Shown here in pieces: positions 37,384 through 46,592 of a stretch of 64,000 nt of DNA. The notes beneath the pieces are model-generated. The model worked only from the letters and a program-made list of their open reading frames with translations. It ran no database searches and was not told the origin of the DNA. This stretch comes from Muribaculaceae bacterium Isolate-013 (NCI) (lineage in GTDB: Bacteria; Bacteroidota; Bacteroidia; Bacteroidales; Muribaculaceae): NCBI GenBank assembly GCA_004102785.1, contig SCEJ01000002.1, forward strand, positions 62,001 through 126,000, written 5' to 3'. The position numbers were made by a program, and so were the translations under genes. Numbering within the stretch: the first letter of the stretch is position 1; every line of letters starts with the position of its first letter.

Positions 37384-40038
37384 ATGAATTTTTTCAAGCA
37401 TGCGCTCTGCGGCGCAGTCATGGCCTCTTCGGCAATGGCATCGGTATCGGCGGCTACTTTTGTGGGCGACCGCACCGACTTCCGCGACGAAACCATCTAT
37501 TTCGCCATGACAACCCGTTTCTACGACGGTGACCACAGCAACAACGTCTACTGCTGGGACGGCGAGAAGAACATCAACGACCCCGAATGGCGAGGCGACT
37601 TCAAAGGTCTTATCGACAAACTCGACTACATCAAGGCGCTCGGTTTCACTGCCGTGTGGATTACTCCCGTGGTAGAGAACGCCTCCGGCCTCGACTACCA
37701 CGGCTATCACGCCATCGACTTCTCCAAGATCGACCACCGCTATGTGGCGAAGGACGCCGACGCCGCAGGCGCCGAGACTGCTTTCCAGGAACTTATCGAC
37801 GAAGTGCACAAGCGCGGCATGAAGCTGATACTCGACATTGTGCTGCAGCATACCGGCAACTTCGGCGAGTCCAACATCTGCCCGATGTTTGACAAAGACT
37901 ACACCAAGAACCTGGCCGACATCAACGCCTCGATGATTCCCCGCACCGTAAGCAACGGCGGCGTGCTCCCCGACAACTATCTCTCCCTGCAGGCGGCAGC
38001 ACAGTACGGCACACGCCTGGCGCTGATGAAAAACTCCGACTTCACCAACCACGACATACACAACTACTTCCACCACAAGGCGTGGTTCGACTGGGACGAC
38101 CCCTCGCGCTGGTGGGGGCAGATTGCCGGCGACTGCGTAGACCTCAACACCGAGAACCCCGCCGTGACAAACTACCTGGTGGAATGCTACTCGCGCTTCA
38201 TCAAAATGGGTGTCGACGGTTTCCGTATCGACACCGCCGGCCATATACCCCGTCTGTCGTTCAACAAGATGTTCCTCCCGCAGTTCATCGCCGCCGCCGA
38301 ATCGGCCGAGGCAAAGGCCAAACGCGGCAACACACCCTTCTTCATGTACGGCGAGGTGTGCGCCCGCTCGACGGAAGTTATCTACCGCGGCCAGAACTAT
38401 AACTGCTCACCCTGCTACTACACCTGGAAGGAATCAAAAGACTATGCCTGGGACATGGATGCCTCCTCATGGGATGACGTGGTGGCCATACCCACCGAAA
38501 CAGAGGGCTCGCAGGACTTCTTCACCGTCAGCGGCCACACCAACTGGGAGTCAGTGCTCAAATCAGGCACCGACGACCTGGGCCACGCCGCCTCCATACT
38601 GCGCAGGAGCACAAACCACCAGCTCAACGGCAACAGCTACCACACCCCCGACTACACCGACTTCTCCGGCCTCAACGTGATTGACTTCGCAATGCACTGG
38701 AACTTCAACTCCGCCGCCGGAGCCTACGGAGTGCGCTCGGAGGACTACCTCTACAACGACGCCACCTACAACGTGGTCTACGTTGACTCGCACGACTATG
38801 CCCCCGACAGCAACTACCGCTTCACCGGCACACAGGACACCTGGGCCGAAAACCTCTCGCTGATGTTCACCTTCCGAGGCATACCCTGTATATATTACGG
38901 CTCGGAAGTAGAGTTCCAGAAAGGGAAGGATATTGACAAAGGTGCCGTGATTGCACTCAAGGACAGCGGCCGCGCATACTTCGGCGGATATCTCGAAGGC
39001 GATGTGACAGTCAACGACTTCGCCGACTACACCGGAGCCACTGGCAACCTGGCCTCAACCCTCTCCTACCCCCTGGCGCGCCACATTCAGCGCCTCAACA
39101 AAATCCGCGCCGCCGTGCCCGCCCTCCGCAAAGGGCAGTACAGCAACGAAGGCTGCTCCGGCAAAATGGCCTTCAAACGTCGCTACACCGACAGCAAGAC
39201 CGACTCCTACGTGCTGGTCACCATCTCCGGCAGCGCCACATTCACCGGAGTGCTCAACGGCCGCTACGTCGATGCCGTGACCGGCGATGTCAAGACCGTG
39301 ACCGACGGCACTCTCACCGCCGACTGCTCCGGCAAAGGCAACATCCGCGTCTATGTGCTCGACACCGACAAGACTCCGGCTCCCGGCAAAGTCGGCGAGG
39401 ACGGCAAATATATCTTCGCGACAGAATCCGTTGACCAGCCCTGGACCGAATGGCCCGACGAGACAATGCCGGCCGAGACCTGGACCGAGAGACCCAACGG
39501 CTCCGGCGGCGGCAATATCACCGAGCCCTCCGACCCCACCGAGCCCACCATTGCCGAAGGGGAGCAGGCCGTATTCTTCGAGGCCGACAACGGCTGGAGC
39601 GGCGTGCAGGCCTACACCTGGCATGACGGCGTGGAATTCGGCGGCAAATGGCCCGGCTCGGCCATGACCTACCTCGGCAACAATATCTACAAGTGGACCT
39701 ACACCGGCACAGCCACTATCCCCGACGGCACAGCCGGCCTTATCTTCAACTCCGGCGGCGCACAGACCGCCGACTGGACATGGCGCAACGGCGGCTACTA
39801 CACCTCGGCCGGATACCAGCGCACAATCCCCTTCTCCGCTCTCAACGAGGTTTCGGCCGGAGGATTCAAGGTGAGCGTAAGCAACGGACAGCTCCACATC
39901 GAGGCTCCCGCCGACTGCACCGTCACCGTATCGCGTATTGACGGCGTGACCTTCAGCATCAGCCTCCGCGGCGGCGACAACACCGTGGACCTCCCTGCAG
40001 GCTTCTATATCGTTGCCGGCAAGAAGGTGATTCTCTGA
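37384..40038 (+). CDS. Secreted GH13 alpha-amylase with C-terminal starch-binding module
   Basis: 884 residues from the ATG at 37384, which begins a signal peptide (MNFFKHALCGAVMASSAMASVSA); an upstream in-frame ATG lies in the promoter. The GH13 barrel shows 'VWITPVVENAS...YHGYHAIDF' (region I), 'GVDGFRIDTAGH' with the nucleophile Asp283, 'MYGEVC' with the acid/base Glu324, and 'YVDSHD' with Asp471. Around residues 720-805 is a starch-binding module of the CBM26 kind ('AVFFEADNGWSGVQAYTWHDG...WPGSAMTYLGNNIYKWTYTG'). The C-terminus ('GFYIVAGKKVIL') is a sorting-type tail, so the enzyme is likely surface-exposed. It cleaves internal alpha-1,4-glucan bonds. It stands 7 kb from the sus-type locus and may feed it. 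Confidence 0.9.
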   Translation: MNFFKHALCGAVMASSAMASVSAATFVGDRTDFRDETIYFAMTTRFYDGDHSNNVYCWDGEKNINDPEWRGDFKGLIDKLDYIKALGFTAVWITPVVENASGLDYHGYHAIDFSKIDHRYVAKDADAAGAETAFQELIDEVHKRGMKLILDIVLQHTGNFGESNICPMFDKDYTKNLADINASMIPRTVSNGGVLPDNYLSLQAAAQYGTRLALMKNSDFTNHDIHNYFHHKAWFDWDDPSRWWGQIAGDCVDLNTENPAVTNYLVECYSRFIKMGVDGFRIDTAGHIPRLSFNKMFLPQFIAAAESAEAKAKRGNTPFFMYGEVCARSTEVIYRGQNYNCSPCYYTWKESKDYAWDMDASSWDDVVAIPTETEGSQDFFTVSGHTNWESVLKSGTDDLGHAASILRRSTNHQLNGNSYHTPDYTDFSGLNVIDFAMHWNFNSAAGAYGVRSEDYLYNDATYNVVYVDSHDYAPDSNYRFTGTQDTWAENLSLMFTFRGIPCIYYGSEVEFQKGKDIDKGAVIALKDSGRAYFGGYLEGDVTVNDFADYTGATGNLASTLSYPLARHIQRLNKIRAAVPALRKGQYSNEGCSGKMAFKRRYTDSKTDSYVLVTISGSATFTGVLNGRYVDAVTGDVKTVTDGTLTADCSGKGNIRVYVLDTDKTPAPGKVGEDGKYIFATESVDQPWTEWPDETMPAETWTERPNGSGGGNITEPSDPTEPTIAEGEQAVFFEADNGWSGVQAYTWHDGVEFGGKWPGSAMTYLGNNIYKWTYTGTATIPDGTAGLIFNSGGAQTADWTWRNGGYYTSAGYQRTIPFSALNEVSAGGFKVSVSNGQLHIEAPADCTVTVSRIDGVTFSISLRGGDNTVDLPAGFYIVAGKKVIL

Positions 40039-40056
40039 CACAACCCGACACAGTCA

Positions 40057-40096
40057 TAAAGCTAAAGCCCGGCCGATCGGCCGGGCTTTAGCTTTA
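40057..40096. terminator. Bidirectional terminator between GH13 gene and asnS
   Basis: A perfect 20-bp palindromic stem (40057-40076 with 40077-40096), centred on GATC, carries A and T runs at its ends. It lies between two convergent genes. Confidence 0.85.
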
Positions 40097-40179
40097 TTTG
40101 TAAGGAATCCGAGAGGCGTATCTGAAGCGAAGGAAAATCCGCCTCCGGCAATTCTGACCACACCCTCTGCGGCAATGAA

Positions 40180-41571
40180 TCAGAATTCAGCCGACTTGGG
40201 TGTGCGGGGGAAGGGAATAACGTCGCGGATGTTGGTCATACCCGTCACGAAGAGCACCAGGCGCTCGAAGCCAAGGCCGAAGCCCGAATGAGGCACAGTG
40301 CCGAAGCGGCGAGTGTCGAGATACCACCACATATCCTTCATCGGAATGTCAAGCTCCTCGATGCGCGTCATCAGCTTTTCGTAGCTCTCCTCACGCTCCG
40401 AGCCGCCGATAATCTCGCCGATAGCCGGGAAAAGCACGTCCATGGCGCGCACAGTGCGGCCGTCGTCGTTCTGCTTCATGTAGAAGGCCTTGATTTCCTT
40501 GGGGTAGCCGGTGAGGATTACCGGACGCTTGAAATGCTTCTCCACCAGGAAGCGCTCATGCTCGCTCTGGAGGTCCACACCCCACTTCACGGGGAACTCG
40601 AACTTCTGGCCCGATTTCTCGAGGATTTCGATACCCTCGGTATATGTGAGGCGCACGAACTGCTCTTTCACCACATGCTCCAGGCGCTCGATGAGCCCCT
40701 TGTCGTAATGCTCGGCGAGGAACTCGATGTCGTCGCGGCAGTTTTCGAGAGCGTATGATATGCAGTACTTGAGGAAATCCTCGGCCAGGTCCATGTTCTC
40801 GTCGATGTCGATGAAAGCCACTTCCGGCTCAATCATCCAGAATTCCGCCAGATGGCGCGGAGTGTTGGAGTTCTCGGCGCGGAAGGTGGGGCCGAAAGTA
40901 TAGATTGCACCCAGGGCTGTGGCACCCAGCTCACCCTCGAGCTGACCGCTGACGGTGAGCGCCGTGGGCTTGCCGAAGAAGTCGGCCGAGTAGTCGACCG
41001 CACCGTCGGGGAGCTTCTCGATATTCTTCAGGTCCATTGTAGTGACCTGGAACATCGCTCCGGCGCCCTCGCAGTCGCTGCCGGTGATAAGCGGAGTGTT
41101 GAGATAATAGAATCCGCGCTCCTGGAAATAGCGATGGATGGCATAGGCCAGGGTGGAGCGCACACGGAGCACCGCTCCGAATGTGTTGGTGCGCGGACGC
41201 AGGTGGGCTATCTCGCGGAGGAACTCCAGCGTATGCCCCTTTTTCTGCAGCGGGTAAGTCTCGGGGTCGGCAGTGCCGTAGACCTCAAGAGTACGGGCCT
41301 GCACCTCCACGGTCTGCCCTTTGCCCTGGCTCTCGACCAGGATGCCGTTGACACACAGCGCCGAGCCGGTGGTGACAGCCTTGAGCTGCTCGTCGGAGAA
41401 CTGCTGCATGTCGAACACAATCTGCAGGTTGCGTATAGTGGAGCCGTCGTTGAGAGCTACGAACTGCACATATTTGTTACCGCGGCGGGTGCGTACCCAG
41501 CCTTTTATGCAGACCTCCTTGCCCAGCAGCGAGGCATCTTTGAGAAGGTCGACTATTTTAGTACGTTTCAT
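40180..41571 (-). CDS. asnS: Asparaginyl-tRNA synthetase
   Basis: 463 residues, a class IIb aminoacyl-tRNA synthetase charging tRNA-Asn in the cytoplasm. The N-terminal OB fold ('[34 protein letters not shown]') binds the anticodon. The catalytic domain has motif 2 ('[25 protein letters not shown]') and motif 3 ('[29 protein letters not shown]'). The AsnRS-specific insertion '[17 protein letters not shown]' is present. The presence of AsnRS means Asn-tRNA is made directly. The 209 bases upstream, toward rluB, hold a double GTCGCGAC motif (41619-41636) but no obvious promoter. Confidence 0.97.
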   Translation of the reverse strand: MKRTKIVDLLKDASLLGKEVCIKGWVRTRRGNKYVQFVALNDGSTIRNLQIVFDMQQFSDEQLKAVTTGSALCVNGILVESQGKGQTVEVQARTLEVYGTADPETYPLQKKGHTLEFLREIAHLRPRTNTFGAVLRVRSTLAYAIHRYFQERGFYYLNTPLITGSDCEGAGAMFQVTTMDLKNIEKLPDGAVDYSADFFGKPTALTVSGQLEGELGATALGAIYTFGPTFRAENSNTPRHLAEFWMIEPEVAFIDIDENMDLAEDFLKYCISYALENCRDDIEFLAEHYDKGLIERLEHVVKEQFVRLTYTEGIEILEKSGQKFEFPVKWGVDLQSEHERFLVEKHFKRPVILTGYPKEIKAFYMKQNDDGRTVRAMDVLFPAIGEIIGGSEREESYEKLMTRIEELDIPMKDMWWYLDTRRFGTVPHSGFGLGFERLVLFVTGMTNIRDVIPFPRTPKSAEF

Positions 41572-41618
41572 TTATTGCGATTGGTGAGAAATCATGAGTT
41601 ACCCCTTGGTTTATTGCG

Positions 41619-41645
41619 GTCGCGACAGGTCGCGACCCTACGGCG
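41619..41645. repeat. Double GTCGCGAC palindrome in the asnS leader
   Basis: GTCGCGAC occurs at 41619-41626 and again at 41629-41636, followed by CCTACGGCG. The 17 bases 41629-41645 match 7636-7652 in the der leader at all but one position. Each lies 48 to 117 bases upstream of a minus-strand essential gene. Confidence 0.6.
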
Positions 41646-41780
41646 GGCAACGGAAAGAGCGTAACCAAAAAAATTTTTATTATCCCGGATGCGCTTTGGC
41701 CGGAAAAACGGAGGGAGCGTACATATAATTACGTGACCGGAAGTTTTACCGGCCAAATCGCGCCCGGGAGAATTAAAAAT

Positions 41781-43313
41781 TTACTCGAAGGAGCCCATTT
41801 TAAGGAAGTTGACCTCCTCCTGTGTGAGATAGCGCCAGCGGCCGCGGGGCAGGTTCTTCTTGGTGAGGCCGGCGAAGTACACGCGGTCGAGCTTGGTGAC
41901 ATGGTAGCCGAGCGACTCGAAGATGCGGCGCACGATGCGGTTGCGTCCCGAGTGGATTTCGATGCCGGCCTGGTTGCGGTCGGTCTCGGTGGCGTAGGAG
42001 ATGGCGTCGGCGTGGATTTCGCCGTCCTCCAGCTCGATGCCGTCGGCGATGCGCTGCATATCCTCTTCGGCGATATCCTTGTCGGTCCATACGTGGTAGA
42101 TTTTCTTCTTCACGTATTTGGGATGGGTGAGTTTCGAGGCCAGGTCGCCGTCGTTGGTGAGCAGCAGCACACCGGTGGTGTTGCGGTCAAGACGTCCTAC
42201 GGGATAGATGCGCTCCTCGCAGGCGCCCTTTACGAGGTCAAGCACGGTGGTGCGGCCGTTGGGGTCGTCGGAGGTAGTCACGCAGTCCTTGGGCTTGTTG
42301 AGCAGGATGTAGCACTTGCTTTCGAGAGCCACAGCCTTGTCGTTGAACTCAACGGTGTCGGCGTGCGAGATTTTGGTGCCGAGCTCGGTTACTACCTGGC
42401 CGTTGACCTTCACCAGACCCTGCTGGATGAATTCGTCGGCCTCGCGGCGCGAGCACAGGCCGGCATTGGCCATGAACTTGTTGAGACGGATCTGCTCGTT
42501 AGGATCGGGCAGCGGCATCTCGTATTCGATACGTTTGGGGCGCGGTGTGAAGGTTTTGCCCTGACGCACCGGTCCGCGGTTGTTGTTGTAGCGGTTGTTG
42601 CCGTAGCGGTTATTGTTGTTGTAGCCACCCTGGCGGTTATTGTTGTAGCCGCCCTGACGGTTGTTGTTGTAGCCGCCCTGGCGGTTGTTGCCGTAGCCGC
42701 CCTGCTGGCGGTTGTTGTTGTAGCCGCCCTGCTGGCGGTTGTTGCCGTAGCCGCCCTGCTGACGGTTGTTGTTGTAGCCACCCTGCTGACGGTTGTTGTT
42801 GTAGCCGCCCTGGCGGTTGTTGTTGTAACCGTAGTTGTTCTGGCGGGGCTGGTAGCCGCCCTGCTGGCGGTTGTTGTTGTAGCCGTAGTTGTTCTGGCGG
42901 GGCTGGTAGGTGCTGCCCTCTGCGGTGCTACCTTCGGCGGCCGACGATGCAGCCTCTGCGCCTTCGGGACGCTGGTAACCTTCGGGGCGCTGGTAGTTGT
43001 TGGGGCGCTGGTAGTTGTTGGAACGCTGCTGGTAACCACCCTGGCGGTTGTTGTTGTAGCCGCCCTGACGGTTGTTGTAGCCGTAGTTGTTCTGGCGGGG
43101 CTGGTAGCCGCCCTGGCGGTTGTTGTTGTAACCGCCCTGACGGGGCTGATAGCCACCCTGGCCGTATCCGCCTGCGGCATCATTGCCCTCGGAATGCTGA
43201 CCTGCGGCGTAAGAATTTTTCTCGTAATGGTTTTCGGCGCTCTGGGCGTCGCTGAGGCCGGGCATCGACTGGATGCGCGGACGCTTCGGTTTTTTAGCTT
43301 CGTTAGCTTCCAT
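41781..43313 (-). CDS. Pseudouridine synthase (RsuA/RluB family) with long low-complexity N-terminus
   Basis: 510 residues. The C-terminal ~235 residues are a complete enzyme: an S4 RNA-binding domain ('IRLNKFMANAGLCSRREADEFI', from 275) and the catalytic domain with the active Asp376 in 'YPVGRLDRNTTGVLLLTNDGDLA'. Enzymes of this family pseudouridylate 23S or 16S rRNA; the large-subunit RluB type is the best guess. Residues ~48-246 consist almost only of Asn, Gly, Gln, Arg and Tyr (with Pro and an Ala/Glu/Ser island at 118-135), built from 'RQGGYNNN' and 'PRQNNYGYNN' repeats, with no Lys, and are predicted disordered. A consensus promoter lies 248 bases upstream, giving a long leader. The repeats are made of near-identical DNA and are prone to length change. 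Confidence 0.9.
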   Translation of the reverse strand: MEANEAKKPKRPRIQSMPGLSDAQSAENHYEKNSYAAGQHSEGNDAAGGYGQGGYQPRQGGYNNNRQGGYQPRQNNYGYNNRQGGYNNNRQGGYQQRSNNYQRPNNYQRPEGYQRPEGAEAASSAAEGSTAEGSTYQPRQNNYGYNNNRQQGGYQPRQNNYGYNNNRQGGYNNNRQQGGYNNNRQQGGYGNNRQQGGYNNNRQQGGYGNNRQGGYNNNRQGGYNNNRQGGYNNNNRYGNNRYNNNRGPVRQGKTFTPRPKRIEYEMPLPDPNEQIRLNKFMANAGLCSRREADEFIQQGLVKVNGQVVTELGTKISHADTVEFNDKAVALESKCYILLNKPKDCVTTSDDPNGRTTVLDLVKGACEERIYPVGRLDRNTTGVLLLTNDGDLASKLTHPKYVKKKIYHVWTDKDIAEEDMQRIADGIELEDGEIHADAISYATETDRNQAGIEIHSGRNRIVRRIFESLGYHVTKLDRVYFAGLTKKNLPRGRWRYLTQEEVNFLKMGSFE

Positions 43314-43560
43314 GATTCAAGTGTTTTAGAAACCAAGTGTCACCGGTGAAGCCTCGCGGCTTTTCATTCTTCGTAATTCCTAATTGACAGTTGGGTTAAT
43401 GCTTTGGGTGAAAAAATTAGTTGAATTAAGTTGAAATTATTTGTTAAATAGTTGGGGCTTACTGATAACCAGCCGGTTAAATGGCTGAGGAATGTAAATG
43501 GCATACGGACTCCGCCGTCAGCAATCACATGCGTAGGCTGAAGCCCCCGGTTTTAAAACA

Positions 43561-43592
43561 CAAAAGTAACTACTTTTATCGGGTTTTTCAAA
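43561..43592 (-). promoter_or_regulatory. Consensus promoter of the pseudouridine synthase gene
   Basis: On the minus strand TTTG (43589-43592) is followed after 20 bases by TACTTTTG (43561-43568), a full consensus match. Transcription would start about 245 bases before the ATG. The leader contains a small stem (AAGCC-GCGA-GGCTT near 43353) but no riboswitch I recognise. Confidence 0.7.
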
Positions 43593-43622
43593 TTTTTTTT
43601 TCACTTTGAGGCAAAAAATAGC

Positions 43623-43630
43623 TAACTTTG
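43623..43630 (+). promoter_or_regulatory. -7 box of the polyferredoxin gene
   Basis: TAACTTTG ends 8 bases before the ATG at 43639. It overlaps the region used by the divergent promoter at 43561-43592 only in its upstream part. Confidence 0.55.
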
Positions 43631-43638
43631 CCTTCCTG

Positions 43639-45126
43639 ATGACAACACCGGGCACATACAGAAAGCCGCGCAGGCCGCTGACGGCAGGCCGTGCGTTGCG
43701 CTACGGCCGCATCGCCGCGGCCGCGGCGATGCTTGTGGCCATGACTGTCCTGCTCACCGCCTCGGCGGCATGGATTGTGCGTGCCCTCGACTGGACAGCG
43801 CGCATACAGATTGTGCCGCTGGCAATGTCGGGCGCCGTGGCGGCTCTGGTGGTGCAGGCTCTTGTAGCCCTGATATTCGGGAGGATATACTGCTCGGTGG
43901 TGTGCCCGCTGGGGGTGGCACAGGATGTTGCCGCACGGCTTCCGCGCATGGGTCGCCGCTCCACAGCGCGCCCCTGGCGCTACGCCGCGCCGCGCACTCC
44001 GCTGCGCCTGGCCCTGCTGGGACTTTGCGTGACGGCAGGATTATGCGCAATGCCGGCGGTGGTGTCGCTCCTCGATCCTTACAGCACCTACGCGCGCTTC
44101 GCCTCGCAATGGCTCCGGCCTGCCGTGCAGTGGGCCGGAGGCTCAGAGGTGGCCGCCGCCTCGGGGCTGGCCGCCGCCGTGTCGCTGGCGGTGATGGCGG
44201 CTGTGCTCGCCACAGCCTGGCGCGGAGGGCGCACGGTGTGCAATACGGTGTGCCCCGCCGGCACCTTCCTGGGGCTTTTCTCCCGATATTCCCTGCTGCA
44301 CTTCGACATCGACACCGATCAGTGTGTGAACTGCCGCAAATGCGAGCACGCCTGCAAAGGGCACTGCATCGACCTTGACGACCATGTGGTCGACGGCTCG
44401 CGGTGCGTGGTCTGCTTCGACTGCACGGCGGTATGCCCAGAGGGAGCCATATCCTACACCACACGGCGCAAACGCCTGGCCCTGCCGATGATGCAGAGGG
44501 TAGAGACCGGAGCCACCGCCTCCACCTCCGGACCGGTCAGGATTTCACGCCGCAAATTCATGGCCACCGGCCTGCTGCTGGCATCGGCGCCGGTTATCTT
44601 ACGCGCGGAGAGCATACTTGACGCCGCCGATTCCGCTGCCGCCGGTGCCGACACCACGCCGATAGCGCCCCCCGGGCGGCGCACTCTCGGCGATTTCCAC
44701 CGCAAGTGCACAGCCTGCGGCCTCTGCGTGAGCCACTGCCCCGGCACGGTGCTCCGTCCCTCGACGAACGAATACGGCTGGCGCAACGCCATGCAGCCCC
44801 TGCTGGACTACGACCGCGGCCGGTGCCTCTACGACTGCACGCTCTGCACCGAGCTGTGCCCCACCGGTGCCCTCGAGCCGCTGACCGCAGAGGAGAAACA
44901 TATCTTCATCATCGGCCACGCGCACGTCGACCCGCAGCTATGCGTGGGGTGCGGCGCATGCGCCGGGAGTTGCCCGCGCTCGGTGATAACGATGGCCGCC
45001 GCCCCGGGGCGCCGCCGTCCGCTGGCCACCGTGGCACACCAGGGATGCATAGGCTGCGGCGCATGCCAGGACGTGTGCCCGATAGGGCCGGAGAAAGCCA
45101 TACGCGTCAACGGCATCAAACCATAA
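43639..45126 (+). CDS. NapH/NapG-like membrane polyferredoxin (fusion)
   Basis: 495 residues from the ATG at 43639; a TTG at 43606 lies upstream of the promoter and is rejected. The N-terminal half is NapH-like, with four membrane segments (about 24-48, 58-82, 121-145, 172-194), paired 'YCSVVCPLG' (83-92) and 'VCNTVCPAG' (200-208), and two 4Fe-4S motifs ('[11 protein letters not shown]' from 229, '[11 protein letters not shown]' from 256). At 302-318 comes an internal twin-arginine-like sequence ('[17 protein letters not shown]'). A NapG-like part follows with four more Cys clusters (from 357, 396, 435 and 470). The protein probably moves electrons from the quinone pool to a periplasmic partner. 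No nap reductase gene is in the window, so the partner is unknown. thyA follows after 14 bases. Confidence 0.75.
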   Translation: MTTPGTYRKPRRPLTAGRALRYGRIAAAAAMLVAMTVLLTASAAWIVRALDWTARIQIVPLAMSGAVAALVVQALVALIFGRIYCSVVCPLGVAQDVAARLPRMGRRSTARPWRYAAPRTPLRLALLGLCVTAGLCAMPAVVSLLDPYSTYARFASQWLRPAVQWAGGSEVAAASGLAAAVSLAVMAAVLATAWRGGRTVCNTVCPAGTFLGLFSRYSLLHFDIDTDQCVNCRKCEHACKGHCIDLDDHVVDGSRCVVCFDCTAVCPEGAISYTTRRKRLALPMMQRVETGATASTSGPVRISRRKFMATGLLLASAPVILRAESILDAADSAAAGADTTPIAPPGRRTLGDFHRKCTACGLCVSHCPGTVLRPSTNEYGWRNAMQPLLDYDRGRCLYDCTLCTELCPTGALEPLTAEEKHIFIIGHAHVDPQLCVGCGACAGSCPRSVITMAAAPGRRRPLATVAHQGCIGCGACQDVCPIGPEKAIRVNGIKP

Positions 45127-45140
45127 CAACCCACCGCACA

Positions 45141-45935
45141 ATGAAACAATATCTTGACCTGCTGAAACATATCCTCGACAACGGCGTGGAGAAACACGAC
45201 CGCACCGGCACCGGCACCCGCTCGGTGTTCGGCTACCAGATGCGCTTCGACCTCTCGGAGGGATTCCCGCTGCTCACCACCAAGAAGCTGCATCTGAAGT
45301 CGATTATCCACGAACTGCTGTGGTTTCTCAAAGGCGACACCAACGCCCGCTACCTTCAGGAGAACGGCGTGAGGATATGGAACGAATGGGCCGACCCCGA
45401 CGGCAACCTGGGGCATATCTACGGCTACCAGTGGCGTTCGTGGCCGGGCTACGACGGCTCGTTCATCGACCAGATTTCGGAGGCCGTCGACACCATAAAG
45501 CACAACCCCGACTCACGCCGCATCATAGTGAGCGCCTGGAATGTGGCCGACCTCGGCCAGATGAACCTGCCGCCGTGCCACGCGCTGTTCCAGTTCTATG
45601 TGGCCGCCGGCAAACTCTCGCTTCAGCTCTACCAGCGCAGCGCCGACTGCTTCCTGGGTGTGCCGTTCAACATCGCCTCCTACGCCCTGCTCCTTATGAT
45701 GACCGCACAGGCATGCGGCCTGCAGCCCGGCGAGTTCATCCACACCCTGGGCGACGCGCACCTATACAACGACCACCTCGACCAGGCGCGCCTTCAGCTC
45801 ACACGCCAGCCCCGCCCCCTGCCGCAGATGCGCCTCAACCCCGCCGTCGACAACCTGCTCGGCTTCAGCTACGACGACTTCACCCTCGAAAACTACGACC
45901 CGCATCCGCATATTCCAGCAAAAGTATCAGTATGA
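45141..45935 (+). CDS. thyA: Thymidylate synthase
   Basis: 264 residues, the same length as E. coli ThyA. It methylates dUMP to dTMP with methylene-tetrahydrofolate, releasing dihydrofolate. The catalytic Cys146 lies in '[14 protein letters not shown]', and the phosphate-binding Arg is in '[12 protein letters not shown]' (residues 20-31). '[18 protein letters not shown]' and 'GDAHLYNDH' are also strictly conserved. The start was taken at the ATG at 45141. Its stop overlaps the ATG of folA, which recycles its product. Confidence 0.97.
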   Translation: MKQYLDLLKHILDNGVEKHDRTGTGTRSVFGYQMRFDLSEGFPLLTTKKLHLKSIIHELLWFLKGDTNARYLQENGVRIWNEWADPDGNLGHIYGYQWRSWPGYDGSFIDQISEAVDTIKHNPDSRRIIVSAWNVADLGQMNLPPCHALFQFYVAAGKLSLQLYQRSADCFLGVPFNIASYALLLMMTAQACGLQPGEFIHTLGDAHLYNDHLDQARLQLTRQPRPLPQMRLNPAVDNLLGFSYDDFTLENYDPHPHIPAKVSV

Positions 45936-46423
45936 TCAGAATCATAGCCTCAACAGGGCGCGACGGCGCCATCGGGCGCCGGGGCGACCTGGCATTCCAC
46001 ATATCGGCCGACCTGCGCCGGTTCAAGACCCTCACCACCGGTCACACCGTGGTGATGGGGCGCCGCACATTCGAGTCGCTCCCCAAAGGAGCGCTCCCCC
46101 GCCGCCGCAACATAGTGGTGACGCGCAACCACGCCTTCAGCGCCCCCGGCGCAGAGTGCGCCCCCTCGCTCGAGGCCGCCCTCGCAATGGCAGCCTCGCC
46201 GCAGACCGACACCTTCATCATCGGCGGGGTCGAGATATACTCGCAGTCGATGCCGCTGGCCGACGAGCTTCTCCTCACCGAAGTCGACGCCGTATGCCCC
46301 GGCGCCGACACCTTCTTTCCCGCCATAACACCCGGAGAATGGGTGGTGACAGAAGATTCCGGGCTGCTGACCGACGACAAATCCGGACTGAATTACCGTT
46401 TCGTTTGTTATTGTCGTAAATAA
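45932..46423 (+). CDS. folA: Dihydrofolate reductase
   Basis: 163 residues, starting at an ATGA overlap with thyA. It reduces dihydrofolate to tetrahydrofolate with NADPH. The N-terminal '[63 protein letters not shown]' covers the substrate and NADPH sites, with the acidic residue in 'SADLRRF'. '[26 protein letters not shown]' is the second signature. The Met20-loop sequence (G-D-L-A-F-H) departs from the usual L-P-W, as in other Bacteroidales. The tRNA promoter overlaps the 3' end of the gene. Confidence 0.95.
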   Translation: MIRIIASTGRDGAIGRRGDLAFHISADLRRFKTLTTGHTVVMGRRTFESLPKGALPRRRNIVVTRNHAFSAPGAECAPSLEAALAMAASPQTDTFIIGGVEIYSQSMPLADELLLTEVDAVCPGADTFFPAITPGEWVVTEDSGLLTDDKSGLNYRFVCYCRK

Positions 46424-46435
46424 TCGCTAACTTTG
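46404..46435 (+). promoter_or_regulatory. Consensus promoter of tRNA-Arg
   Basis: TTTG (46404-46407) is followed after exactly 20 bases by TAACTTTG (46428-46435), ending 21 bases before the tRNA. The -33 box lies within the last codons of folA. Confidence 0.75.
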
Positions 46436-46456
46436 CACCTGCCTCGGAAAAGGCAT

Positions 46457-46528
46457 GCCCTGGTAGTTCAACGGATAGAATAGATGTTTCCTAAACATTA
46501 GATAGCAGTTCGATTCTGCTCCGGGGTA
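46457..46528 (+). tRNA. tRNA-Arg (anticodon CCU)
   Basis: A full cloverleaf can be drawn. The acceptor stem is GCCCTGG (46457-46463) with CCGGGGT (46521-46527). The D arm contains AGTTCAACGGATAGAAT, the anticodon loop is TTCCTAA giving CCU, and the T arm contains GTTCGATTC. Discriminator A is at 46528. The 3' CCA is not encoded and must be added by the CCA-adding enzyme. It reads AGG codons. Confidence 0.93.
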
Positions 46529-46541
46529 CTGTTTCAAACCC

Positions 46542-46565
46542 CAGCGCCCTGCCTCAAGGGCGCTG
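46542..46565 (+). terminator. Terminator after tRNA-Arg
   Basis: A 9-bp stem CAGCGCCCT/AGGGCGCTG with a 6-base loop starts 14 bases after the tRNA. The following T-rich stretch is short. Confidence 0.65.
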
Positions 46566-46592
46566 ACTGTATTATTTGGTATGCTGTTGAGT

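Noticed and set aside
41733-43349. A 538-codon open frame on the + strand opposite the pseudouridine synthase
   Set aside because: It is the mirror of the repetitive RQGGYNNN coding sequence and translates to long Val/Ala runs without a start context; the minus-strand gene has S4 and catalytic motifs.
46581-46592. The first ATG (46581) as start of the Ig-like lipoprotein
   Set aside because: It adds four residues before MRRILWMRWLMIAA; the ATG at 46593 gives a better lipoprotein signal peptide, though the difference is small.
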